From Cerrena zonata (Eukaryota > Basidiomycota > Agaricomycetes > Polyporales > Cerrenaceae): DNA of 64,000 nt. The position numbers and the translations under genes are program-made. Each line of letters starts with the position of its first letter. Position 1 is the stretch's first letter. The stretch covers positions 124,001-188,000 of the forward strand of contig JASBNA010000007.1 in the NCBI GenBank assembly GCA_038087015.1, given 5' to 3'. The notes under the pieces are model-generated. The model was not told the origin of the DNA. It was given only the letters and a program-made list of their open reading frames with translations, and searched no databases. Below are positions 24,331-35,052 of the stretch, one piece after another.

Positions 24331-26414
24331 TTAATAGGTTGGTCCATAGTTCCAGCCACCCCTGTAGCCCCCTCGGCCCGAGCCTCGATAGTTTCCCTTG
24401 TTCTGTCATTGGGGTTGCGAGTTCGATGAGTATTGTCCGTTTGCATCTGGAGTGGTAGATTGGGGAGTATTCTTGTTGACCGTGTTGAACCGGAAGGGTT
24501 GGGTTAGCCATCCAGTGAGTTTGGGATATTTACATAGCCCTCTGGGGTGGTCATCAGCATGGCATCCTGAACACTTCCACAAGGGACGTCCGGTGCCAGT
24601 CCCATTGTACTGAGTGGGGTAAGCAGCACTTTGGAGGAATTGTTGCCAGAGTAACCATTTACCTAGCTCCTGAGTGGGAGAGTTAATGTATAAGTTTGCA
24701 ATCGGGATTGCAGGGCGACCGTCCTCCGCGACGTTCAAAACTTTGACTTCAACAGAGTGGGAGAGCATGTTGACGACTGAATTGAGTGGGAGGTGTTTAA
24801 GTGTGTCGTTGGAGGATCGGAGTTGATCGATGAGTGATCTCGCCGATGGGGAGTTCAGTTGTGCTTGGAAAGTCTGCTTAAGCAATTCCACATCTGTTGT
24901 TGTGAAGCCGATGAACGGCCCGATATAGCAGGGAATGTTGAAGGAGAAGCTGTACACGAAGAAAGTGATGTCATGGTTGGACCAGCAGAATTGTTCCAGG
25001 AGGCGGCGTGCGATTTCAGGTGAGACTCCGCTGAGGAGGAAAGTGCGGGGATGATAGTCCCTCCAGTCTGGCGAAGGGTTGGGGGTGGAGATGATAGGGT
25101 CATTCAATCCAACCAGGTGTTGGAGGGCGTTGCGGAGGAGGGCTACGACCCACGGTGTGTCCTTGTTGTGTGCCATTGTCCCAAAGACCTGTATGAAGAG
25201 TTTCACGTTCTGGGCTCTGCACCATTCTGCCAGTTGGCTGAGCTTCATATTCTCAGCTAGACGGACAAGCTTCCCATCGTTGATGAGAGGCCATCCGTCC
25301 TCTGGGATGCTCATGAATTTGAGGAGAGCGTGCGGGGTTGAGGCAACCTGATTGTTGGTTGCATCAGCGACTTCAAGGATCTGCCTGATATTCTCGAGTG
25401 TGATGGACCCAAGAGTGGCATGGTTCTTGTGGGTGCATGAGGTGGAGGCAACACTTGGAGTTGATTGGGTGAGCATGTATTCCTCAAAGGCTTTCATCGA
25501 TATAGGGGGTGATCCCTTCGATGGTGAGGTGAAAGGGTTCAAGGCGTCTTGTTCAAAGTTGTGTGGTGGGACAGTGTTGGTTATGACAACCTGTGCCGTT
25601 CCGTCATTTACGTCGGAGGGTGATTCTTCTCGACGTTGACGTTTGCGGCTGGGGCCTGAGGGTGTCGAAGAGGGCGTGATAAAGCCCACCGCATCTAAGC
25701 GATGTTTGTTAAGTTTTGGTTTGAGTGTTCCATTTGCGTTACTCACCAGTCGCTTTGTCCTTTCCTTTATCTTTGTCTGTCTGGGTTGTAACAGGTTGAG
25801 AGGTCGCGATTGACATTTCAATGTCCTTTCTAAAGGCGGGCAGGATGTCGAATTCAATATTGTCATCGACGGCCACCACTGCTGTGATGATATTGGACAC
25901 TTCGTTCGTAGGGGCAGTAGTCTCATTCCTATTGACCTAATGGTGGTGATGATAGTTCGTTGAGTGGGTTGTTGAGGGTTAGTGCTAGAAGTGTGCTTAC
26001 TTTCTCGTTTTGCTCAGCTTTGTTAGTTTTGGCCGTGGCGGAGGTGGGGGTCCCTTCTTCCTCAAGATGAGCAAAGAAGTTTGTGTGGATAGGGAAACAA
26101 CCAGGAACATCGTCGAGGAGGCATTGGACGATTATGGGGGAGTATTTGCATCTCCTGGTGGCACTCGTGTATTCGTCGTTGTCATTAGTGAAGGGAAGAT
26201 TGGCAGCGGTTTGGGTGACCGCAACCGCTCCAGTGTCGTTCGTTAACGTGGCGGAGTTGGTTGCGAGCTGGTTGGTATCAGGTACAGGAGGAGGGGCGTC
26301 TAGTTGTTTAGCTGCCAGCACAGCCTCACTGGTCAAAGTCGGAGGGTTTAAGCGCGAAGACATTCAACGAGCAGATTTGTGTTGTGGTTTTGAGTTGGAT
26401 TTGTGTTTAGGCAT
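24331..26414 (-). pseudogene. LINE ORF1: gag-like RNA-binding protein with two introns
   Basis: The best model has three exons (26,414-26,001; 25,936-25,747; 25,694-24,331) giving 656 codons. Intron 1 (GTAAGC ... CACTAAC ... TTAG) and intron 2 (GTGAGT ... CTTAAC ... TTAG) have canonical signals. Removing them restores one frame through three otherwise separate frames. The protein has a Thr/Pro-rich N-terminus, a nuclear-type basic patch (RKRQRREE), a long middle domain, a CCHC knuckle CSGCHADDHPRGLC (CX2CX4HX4C) and an RGG tail (YRGSGRGGYRGG). Two TGA stops (26,364 and 24,406) again sit at likely CGA codons. ATG at 26,414 is chosen because the frame continues upstream of the first TGA. It presumably binds the LINE RNA. 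Confidence 0.8.
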
Positions 26415-27079
26415 GAGCTTAAATGACTGCTCTGGTCTTTGCTAGGACGAAGTTGCCCATTTTATACTGTTGACTGTTTAGGTTCCGTTGCACATTGGGT
26501 ATGGTGCATGTTGTGCCATATACTAAAATTGCTTATCATCAATGCATTCTCGAATCTGCACGTCATGGAGATCCTAGATGGGACATTTTAATTAAACATA
26601 AGATGGGTAAGATACATTGTGGCTAAAGAAGGCTTAGGATGGCCAAGGGGCAGTAATGTGAGGGAGAGAAGTGATAAAGAAAGTATTTTTCGAATGTGAA
26701 ACAGGAGAAATACGGGAGCGGGGAATGTACAATATGGAGAGTCAATCAAGTGTGAAGAAATTAGGGTCGAGGGGAGGAGGTTTGGTTTGGGGAAGAAGGG
26801 AATAGATCCACGGTTGTCGAAGCCAAGGGTGTTGCTTGTCTGGGCTTGCACGAGATACAGCATTTACGGTTCGGCTTGTGGGAAGGCATGTCTCGTAGTT
26901 GAGCAGGCTGTTATGTCAGTGCTCTTATGCCCTCAGTTTTCACCGTTCTGGGTAGTGGCTGGGTGAGACTCGTTAGGTAATGTTTTCCTAGATTAGATAA
27001 GATGCTCACTTCACACCATCAAGGTGTCTCGGCTTTCTTGGTCAATCCAGATGTGGTCGCCACGATAGACGTCTTCGTC

Positions 27080-27499
27080 CTATTTGGTGAAGCGGTAGCG
27101 TATTTTGTCTACATAGCTGAGGGATATGTTGCTGTAGGGTACCGCCACGTATGCGATGTGGTTGAATGTTCTGACATCTTTTCCCTCTACCTTCACTATT
27201 ACAACATCATGTTGGAAGTGGTCGATGTGTGTGATCTTTCCTTTACCCCAGTTTCCAGCAAGCTTGATCATTTTGCCTTTGTAGTAGATGAGTTCGCGGT
27301 CGACGCAGGTTTTGCAACCATTGCTGGGTTTAGGAAATAGGCGGGAGGAGAAGATGGCTGCAATCCAGGTGATGGGGTCGGTGAAGAGACCATAGATGAC
27401 ATGTGAAGAACAGGTGTCTGGTAGGCCGTCATTTGGGCAGACTAGAAGTGCTCTGACTGGGAGCGATGGGGAGACTGTCGGGGAGTATATGGTGGACAT
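27080..27499 (-). CDS. Unknown ORF in the LINE 5' region
   Basis: An ATG-started frame of 139 codons lies within the LINE, about 780 bp from its 5' end and 670 bp upstream of ORF1. The same frame continues past a TAG for a further 25-30 codons. It contains CKTCVDRELIYYKGK and a basic, beta-rich second half, but no domain that I recognise. It could be an extra LINE protein, a chance frame in the leader, or captured host sequence. Its codon usage looks coding-like. Confidence 0.45.
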   Translation of the reverse strand: MSTIYSPTVSPSLPVRALLVCPNDGLPDTCSSHVIYGLFTDPITWIAAIFSSRLFPKPSNGCKTCVDRELIYYKGKMIKLAGNWGKGKITHIDHFQHDVVIVKVEGKDVRTFNHIAYVAVPYSNISLSYVDKIRYRFTK

Positions 27500-28277
27500 T
27501 TTCGTTGGGGGATAGGAAAAAAATGGGTAGTGTGATTTAAGGTCGATATTTGTTAAGGTCTTTTAGTAGCTTGCGCAGTCTTTGCGGTGATCAGGTAGCT
27601 TGTTAGTCAGGGTTTCCTATGTTGAACATTCCATTGATCGCTATTCAGTGAAGGTAATAGCTTGTGGCGGCCGCATTGATTGGCGAGATTTAAATGTTGT
27701 TTCAAGTTTGAATTGTGGTTTGGGTAATGCAGGAACTGGATCTTATGGGTTGTCTTGGTATCACCAGTGGCCTTTGAGAATTGGGTTAGGTCAGAAAGGC
27801 ATCTCCAAGCTTCTATTTGACAGCTTGAATCAGATATTGAGTTGCAGGGCTAGTGTTTCCTCTTGTAATCTCGTCATCTATGTACTCATTTTCCTGTTTT
27901 GGGGGCATTACCTTTTGAGGGGTGGTTCTGACTTCTTATTAGTGCCATTCAGTCAGTTGGGAGGTAGAGCTTCAAAATCGCTTGTTGGGGGACAGTGCTG
28001 GGTTTCTGTCGGAATTGGAGTATGCTAACGATGTACAACAATGAGATGCATGTATCTATCTACTTGATTATGGGATGAGGGGAGCGCAAAGGGGTGGATT
28101 GGGCTTGTAAGTGTTGGATGTACTTTGTATGGACCTCATTGTAAGGCAACTCGTTTGTGTGAAAGATTGTGCCATCCTCTACTCTGGTATTCAGTAGAGG
28201 TGGTTGGTGCTCATTGGTTTCCCTCCGAGAAGGTACTCAGCCCCTAGGCCATGACAAGGCCAGCACCATGCTAGGGG

Positions 28278-28292
28278 TCCCACATACAAGTT
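28278..28292. repeat. Target-site duplication of the LINE, right copy
   Basis: TCCCACATACAAGTT is identical to 18,314-18,328. It directly abuts the LINE 5' end (minus strand CCCTAGCATGG). Confidence 0.9.
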
Positions 28293-28883
28293 GATGTCAG
28301 TGATCACACTTCCACATGTAAGAGGAACATTTGATACGAGACCTTTGAGGACACTTTCACTGCCACTAGCATCACTCATATTGACAGAGTAGTGCATATT
28401 GACTGGTCACAAAAGTGTGGATTTCCAGCTTTATTTGTAAGCAATATTTCATTGAGATCCAGTGTAGATTATTGCTAATATGGGATTTCCATCTCACTCC
28501 ATTCATAGCTTGATTAATGTTCCCCAGGTCTTGAACATAAAAGATGTAGCGACCATGGGAGGGATTTCAACTGGTTTTGGTAGCTCTGTGGCTAGGTTAA
28601 ACTTAACCGTAGGCTTTAGTTTCAATACATCTTGTAGGTGATGGATCATTTCTTTAGAAATTCCAAATATTTCCCCTACTGCTAGAGTGACTGGCTGGCT
28701 TAGAACACATTCTAAAATGTTCATATGATCCACCTGAGCCTGAATTTCAGATTGATGAGGGATTCTCTTAAGGATTGCCTGAATCTCGGTAGGAGACTTG
28801 TTGAAAGGTTCGAAAGGCATTTCCACCTGGTGGAGGGGGTCTTGCTGGTGAGTTGTTGTTTGGTCTATTAGCAATAAAGTCAT
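28293..28883 (-). pseudogene. Gag-protease element: pre-protease and protease N-terminal half
   Basis: The frame holds a pre-protease segment (PTEIQAILKRIPHQSE, then ECVLSQPVTLAVGEIFGIS), as found upstream of the retropepsin in agaric Ty3-like polyproteins. After a stop comes the protease with ILAII-YTGSQ near 28,460 and, further on, PLTCGSVITDINLYVG, where the LINE interrupts it. The catalytic DTG aspartate is Tyr here, so the enzyme would be dead even without the stops. This frame is offset by one base from the gag frame. Confidence 0.75.
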
Positions 28884-30054
28884 TGGACATTCCTGGATGA
28901 TTTTCTCTCGGTCTATCCACTGGGCAGGTCATAATATTGGTCATGATGGGGTTAAGATGGAAAGCCTGATAGTAAAGAATAGCATAAGATGGGTCTGTCA
29001 ATGACATTCTACCCATCTGAGCAATAAGGTTCTCTATTTCCTCATCTTGATTCAACTTGTATGAGGTCCTCTTGACTTCAGTTTCATTAACTGGGACCAG
29101 ATCCTTCTTTCAAGTAGCAGTCTTGCACTTCTTGGACTTTTTCTTCTTATTCTTGAACTTGCGAGTAGTGGTTTCTTCTTCTGATTTAGAAGATTCGGAG
29201 TTGGAATCAGATTTGGAGGCTTCATCACTTGAAGTACTGGAATCTTTCTCATCTGAGGGAAGTTGATCGTGATCAAAACAATTACATTGAAGCATAGATT
29301 TGGCTAACTTATGGATATCATTGATCTCAAATGGAGTTTCAAGATCATGAGATGGGTCTATAGCCAACAAATAAGACTCAAGCTGGGCTCTAAAAGACTT
29401 TGGGATTCCTTTCCAAAAGTAAAAGGCCTGCTCATTTGCTGATATCTTCTTGTAGGTAACTAGCCAACCAGCTATACAGATAAACTCTCGACTATAATTC
29501 TTCCATTGAGACATTTGCATATAGGTTTTGTCTTTGTGAGCTTTGAGACAGAAGGCTTCTAAATCATTGCAATGATATCTCTTATTGTCACGTTCTGCAT
29601 CAAAGTATTCAAGCAGGTCTTGAGTAAACTTGAGCCATTCTCCACTTGAATAGCTAGGTAGGCCTTTCATAAACTCTTGTATGTTCCTTGAACAATACTG
29701 AATTATGTTTTCTACCTTTTCCTTAGGATCAGTGACACTCCACTGAGTGCAAACTTTCTCATAATGAGAAATAAACTTCTAGATTTCTGAATACTTCCCT
29801 TTGAATTTCTTAGGAGCCTCTTTGGTCCCAGGAATTGGAAGATTCACAATGCCAGTGAGTGCTGGCATGTTGGTGCTTGTAGGTGAGTGATTGAGTGGAT
29901 TAGATTGGATGATGTGATTGGTGGAATTAGATGGGAAACTGACTAAAGAGCCAGATGGGGAATTTGATAGTGATGATGGAAGTGTGGTAACAATGGAAAT
30001 CTGACTAGAACTGGGACTAGAAATAATAGTGCCAGTGTCTTTTTCAATTGACAT
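28768..30054 (-). pseudogene. Gag protein of the gag-protease element
   Basis: A minus-strand frame of 429 codons from ATG at 30,054 has only two internal stops (29,779 and 29,110). Motifs typical of agaric Ty3-type gag are IPGTKEAPKKFKGKYSE, ENIIQYCSRN, MKGLPSYSSGEWLKF and YFDAERDNKRYH. Next come a Ser/Glu/Lys-rich linker and a C-terminal block with ENLIAQMGRMSLTDPSYAIL. No CCHC knuckle is seen, so the nucleocapsid part may be deleted. The protein forms the particle shell in live relatives. Confidence 0.8.
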
Positions 30055-30084
30055 ACAAAAGAATGGAGTGGACTAATCACCCCT

Positions 30085-30650
30085 CATGGTGGGCTCCAAA
30101 GATGTCATGAGAAAAGATGAATACTCTAAAAGTTTAAGATGTAAACCTTAGAATAGAACAGTCCTTCCTACAGAGAATTGTGGACAAGATGTTACATCAA
30201 CTATCCCTGTTGTTCATTTAATTTGAGGAGTTGGAAGTACACTCAAGTTCGATTGTAATGTCTTCGACGAGATAGGAGTACTGATGACAATGAGCAGCTA
30301 TGCTCTGACAATGAACTTGTCAAAAGTCCAATAATACTGAATATAACTTGAAGAGGGATCAACTTAGGTCCTAAACTTGTAACTTGTGGGGAAAACCTGT
30401 CTCAAATACCACTTGAACTGTTCAAGGGGAGCAAAGTAGCTAAAGTATATACAGGATTTGGGCCTCTATATATACTAAAATGCTCACTTTTGAGCAGCCA
30501 ATCAGGAGCCTTGGAAGTCTCCAGAAAGTGGTGGAAAGTGTGAGAATGTCTATTACTAAGCAGTCAAAAGAATATCTTGGAACACAATAGAAAGAAACAG
30601 AAACAAATAGAAAGAGTGAGAAGGAAACAAAAGGTTCCACAAAGTTCTAT
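30085..30650 (-). mobile_element. Putative 5' LTR and primer-binding region of the gag-protease element
   Basis: Just upstream of gag (minus strand) lies a leader reading TCTTTGGAGCCCACC at about 30,103-30,089, resembling the leader after the 5' LTR in agaric Ty3 elements. Upstream of it is a promoter-like stretch with TATATATA at 30,474-30,467. The right boundary near 30,650 is a guess, because no second copy of this LTR was found at the other end. Confidence 0.45.
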
Positions 30651-32571
30651 CACTTTGGTAGAAGGTTTTGGTAAGTTCTACTTAGTTATTTATTTATTTA
30701 TAGTTCTGTAGCATAGAAGATTCTTATCATAAGTAAACGTATCAAAGTAAGATATATAAAATGAAAGTAAAAGGTGAGAAATGGTGCATAATTGTCTGTT
30801 TTCTTCATGATTCTGGGTGAAACTTGTTTCATGCAGGACACCAGCTAATAGTCTATATCCAAAATATGTGAAAGTCAGAAAAAGAGCTGGTAAAACAAGC
30901 AAACTTTATAAGCAACTCTATCTATGAAGATATATATTTTATAGGACTACTGCAAGTTATTTTTGCATAGGCAAATACTCTCAAAAATGGCAGGCTTCTT
31001 TTTAAACTTAAAAGTATTATTATAGTTTGCTAGATTTGAGACCCTCATATAATCAATAAATGACTTAAACACTTTCCAAACATAAATAGCAAAGCATATA
31101 GCAATATATATATAACAATTACCAAATTTATCACCACATCTATTGTTATTACCAACAGACAGAATGATTAGAGGTTAGTCTCAGCTATGATACTTCTAAA
31201 AGAAGCAATCACTAATATAAGATAGGTTAAACTACTAGATCATCATATTGAAAGACAAAGATATATTCAGCTATACACATCAGCAAATCTATATACTACT
31301 TGCAGATAAACTTGTACTTTTTGCATTCTTTTGTACTTATATAAGTACATCTCATCTCTCAAGTAGCTAAAAGAATATCTATTCTTTCTACAAGTAGATG
31401 AGACTAAAAGCATTTTTTAACCTAAGTATAAAACAAATATAAATAAAACTAATAAACTATTTCAAATATATGATAATTAGCATATTTATTGTTTGAAACA
31501 TCATCATATTATAGAAGGATCTGAAATAAACAGGTGGTCACTGATGATACCTCTTATAATATCAATACCACATGTATTAGCTAAAGCATTAGATGTGAAC
31601 AAGAAGCTAATAAAGGGAGAATTAGAAAATAATAACAGAGTATTATATAATAGCCAAATATATACCTCAGTATGCAGAGTTTTTGATATGACCTTAGGTT
31701 TTCTTCTTTGTAAATAACAAGGATTATTGATGCATTAGATATGGGAGTTGTCAACTTATTAAAATAAGAGTAATAATTGTTAAACTCACTAAAGTTTTAA
31801 ACAATAGAACTATTGGATATTGAACAAACTTGAATATTGATTGAGTGTCTTTTCTCTTAGTCTGAAGTCAGCTTCACGATGGAAAATCTGGAAGAGTCTA
31901 TAGCAAGAATGAGTCAGTTTGATATAAAGAGAGCAGTTAAAATTAGTTTAAGGAGGTAAAGTCAAGAGAAAGAGATAAGTGTTTTGATTTAGGTGAGGCA
32001 AACAAGGATATTATATTGCCACACCCATAAATCCCTCCAGTCTATATGAGATAGGGCAAATAAGATCAATTGAGAACAGACTAAGATATACTAAAAAAAA
32101 GCCCAGGTTTTGCTATAATTGAAACTTTAACTCTTCAAGATATCAACACTAGATGTTATCATAGCCAATTTATGATTATTATATATATGCTATGCAACCA
32201 GCATACTTGTGACATCTAGGCTTACCTACTATACTCCCCTTCAAATAGAATATTCACTGTTGCATCCTACTATAAGGTTCTCTCAGTATGAGATATATTT
32301 ATTTCTCTTTATCAAGTTATTGATGAGATCAGTAAGCTTTTGTATCTGCAAAGAGAATTCAGTAAGTGCTAGTAGATTCATTGTAGTTTTCAGTCTTAGA
32401 GTCAGATTGCAAGGGTCCAATCAGTGAAAGATCTGATATATCTAGATTCTATAAGTCAGTTTATCTATTATATAATATTTAGCCTCACTATGATAGCTAT
32501 TGTAGCTTATAATTATAAGAATGTTGTCTATTATGAGAATATATTACCTGTTGATTACTATCTTCTGAAGG
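30651..32571. other. AT-rich spacer, no supported gene
   Basis: About 1.9 kb of very AT-rich sequence with frequent stops in all frames. The longest frame (31,493-31,717) has no recognisable family. It is probably strongly mutated repeat DNA. Confidence 0.5.
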
Positions 32572-33618
32572 TGCTGTAAGAGACAAAAGGATGAGATAAT
32601 AAAGCTAACAAATTTTCAAAATTTTCATTTTGCTTTTATACATATAGGTGCTAATAGAACAACCCAAAAATATGAACAAACTGAAACTACCTGAAAAGAC
32701 ATAATGTGAATATTTAGTTTTTATACTATTTCTTGATCATTTCTCTTAAAAGATTTCTTTTGCATAATATGTTGTAACCATAGAAGTAACAGTTGTCTGA
32801 TAATGACCTGAAAGCTCAAGATATAGGTCTGTAGATGAGAGTAAAGGTTCTATCCTTTAGGGGAAAGATTAGACACTTTCAGGTTAACCTCTCTATTGCA
32901 CAAAGTCATTATTCAAGCTTGACAGTCCAATATCTTGCACCTGGAGCTGTTCAAACCTATGGACTCTCCCTCCTTTGCATTTATATTTCTTTTGAATCTC
33001 CATCTCACTCTTCCTAATTGGTTGAGATATTTCTTTTAAAAGAAAGTCTTCTATTCAGTCTCTATATTTTGGTATCCTGCTTAGTCTTCTGTTATATTCT
33101 ATTTGTCTCACACCAATCAGAATCAAAGAATCCCCAGCTAAGAGTATGACTTGAGGAGAATCTCTTTATATATAAATACTTCAAACTTATATTCTATAAA
33201 AACACTTTCCTTTTGGCACTCAAAAGCATCTACCAGTATCTTTGAAGTGATTGTCAATCTCTTTGACTTCTTATTGTCTTGCAAGTCCTCTCATTATCCT
33301 CACATTTTGTTACTGCCAGTTTTTGCATTGTTTGCATCTTTCCACAGTTATAATATTGACCACATGATTATGATCTCATGATCTTCTGAATCGTCCCACA
33401 TTGGATACTAAAGTTAAGTCTCAAATTGATCTAATACTTTCTACTCTCTTGTCTATACAATCAGGCATTCTTTTGGGATATCCCTAATATATCATGGTCC
33501 TATTAAAACACTTTCCCTCTCTCTCATTACCTGACAGTATTTCTATCATTTGAGTCATTTCATTCCTTTTCACATGTACCAGAAACCCACTTTGCTATCT
33601 ACAGAAACCCCTACAACA
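32572..33618 (+). mobile_element. Solo LTR, copy 2 (AT-mutated)
   Basis: This is homologous to 13,204-14,325 along its length. Examples are the start TGCTGTAAGAGACAA, the block around AAAGAAAGTCTTCTATTCAG, the TATA-like TATATATAAATAC, and the end ACCCCTACAACA. AAGG flanks it on both sides (32,568-32,571 and 33,619-33,622), a 4-bp target duplication. Most differences from copy 1 are loss of C and G, so this copy has lost nearly all its CpG. Confidence 0.8.
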
Positions 33619-35052
33619 AAGGTGTGATCTAGTGTGATGCATCTCAGAGTTGCTTATTTGTATAATCTAACTTGTGCTTTCTACTTCTTTTGTTTGCAGC
33701 ACTTGCCATTTTTATCTCAAATACTTATGCTTATATAAATATTGTACCTTATGATATAATTACAATAAGGACAAATAAGTAATATGTAGTTTTGCTGATA
33801 CATGTCATTTATAAAACCTGAACATACAAATTTCTTAATTAAATATAATCTTACTATAGAAGGTTGAAGAGTCAAGGTTGAGAAGTATCTTCACAGATGT
33901 TCACTAGATAGGGAGTACAGGTTATTTGTTATATTAGACCTTGCCCTATATATCAAATGATCCCTTCCTATGACTCCACCCACAAAGGCCTACCCAAGTG
34001 CATCCAAAACTTCTTACACACTATCATTATCTCTAGTTGAAAACATAGATCTCTTATGGATCCCGTTTTGCAGCATCTCTCTAACCAGTCTCTTGTAACA
34101 AGTTTAGTCTATCTATATCCTTACTCATTCACTCACTCACTCACTCACTCACTCACTCACTCACTTACCACCAGCACCATCAGCATTTTGCACCATCCTA
34201 CACAATCTCATCCTCTCTTCTTATACTGGTCACATCTATTTTCTCCTTTTCATTCTCTCTCCTTTTACTTACACTACCTTGTGGCATAATCTTCTCAAGG
34301 ACTAGTGTCACTGTTTGCCTTCCCCCCTCCCTCTTGCCTTCAAGCATTCTTATAACACTTTCTATCTCTCATCTATATAAAGAACTTTCATTTTTATAGT
34401 AAACCAGGCAGTAGATAACATCTTACATAGCCTTCTAGCTAAAAAAAAAAAGATGATAAACAGGGATTTAAAAAAAATAAAAAATAAACTCTGAATATCT
34501 CTTGGGACCATTGATTGAAAGTACTATATCTGTATAACTATTTAGAGTGTCATATCTCATAGACCCTCATCTTTCTCAGATTTTTTATCTGTCACAGTGA
34601 AGTCACAGTAGGTGCCAAATCATAATTCTTTTGTTTGGTATATTTTCTCAGAATTATAACCTAGACAGTAGGTTCTTGCTTAGAAAAAACATGCTTTCAG
34701 ATATTCTCAAGTGTTTTTAAACTTGATTCAAGTAAGATTTTAGCAAGATTTTCCTTAATAGAATGATTTATCGCAGTTTACTATCAGGTCCACCTGCATA
34801 TCCTAATTGATATATACTATCACATATCACACCATAATCCTAAACTGTCATCAAGATACAATACAGATATATACATTTCAGAGAAGAGGCGGAGATTGCT
34901 ATCTCATGATCTAAGGGTTAACCTCCACTATTTACTAACAGACAATGGCCCCCAAAAAAGCTTAGACACAAATCAATATTTTGAATTTTATTTGTCATAA
35001 TTATCATTACTATCATCAAACAAATAACACTAACTATACTAAATATCTTATC
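33619..35052. other. AT-rich spacer up to the gene-dense region
   Basis: No supported gene is present. It contains the simple repeat at 34,125-34,164 and poly-A/T tracts near 34,440-34,490. It ends at the stop codon of the first host gene at 35,053. Confidence 0.5.
34125..34164. repeat. (TCAC)n microsatellite
   Basis: About ten tandem copies of TCAC (equivalently ACTC), almost perfect. The 77-codon frame that spans it is an artefact of the repeat. Confidence 0.9.

Larger units (their letters stand above)
18327..28277 (-). mobile_element. Full-length LINE retroposon nested in a gag-protease element
   Basis: The element is about 9.95 kb, oriented on the minus strand. Its 3' end is a 16-nt poly-A tract (T tract 18,327-18,342). 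A perfect 13-15 bp target duplication lies on both sides. Order from 5': leader of about 780 bp, an unknown ORF (27,499-27,080), ORF1 (26,414-24,331) with CCHC knuckle and RGG tail, and ORF2 (23,869-18,491) with endonuclease, reverse transcriptase and a zinc knuckle. Joining the flanks restores the protease frame of the host element (LYVG then D-stop-VPFDLLLG). The 5' end is complete, but internal stops make it inactive. Confidence 0.92.

Noticed and set aside
34056..34289. 77-codon ORF
   Set aside because: Half of it is the (TCAC)n microsatellite.
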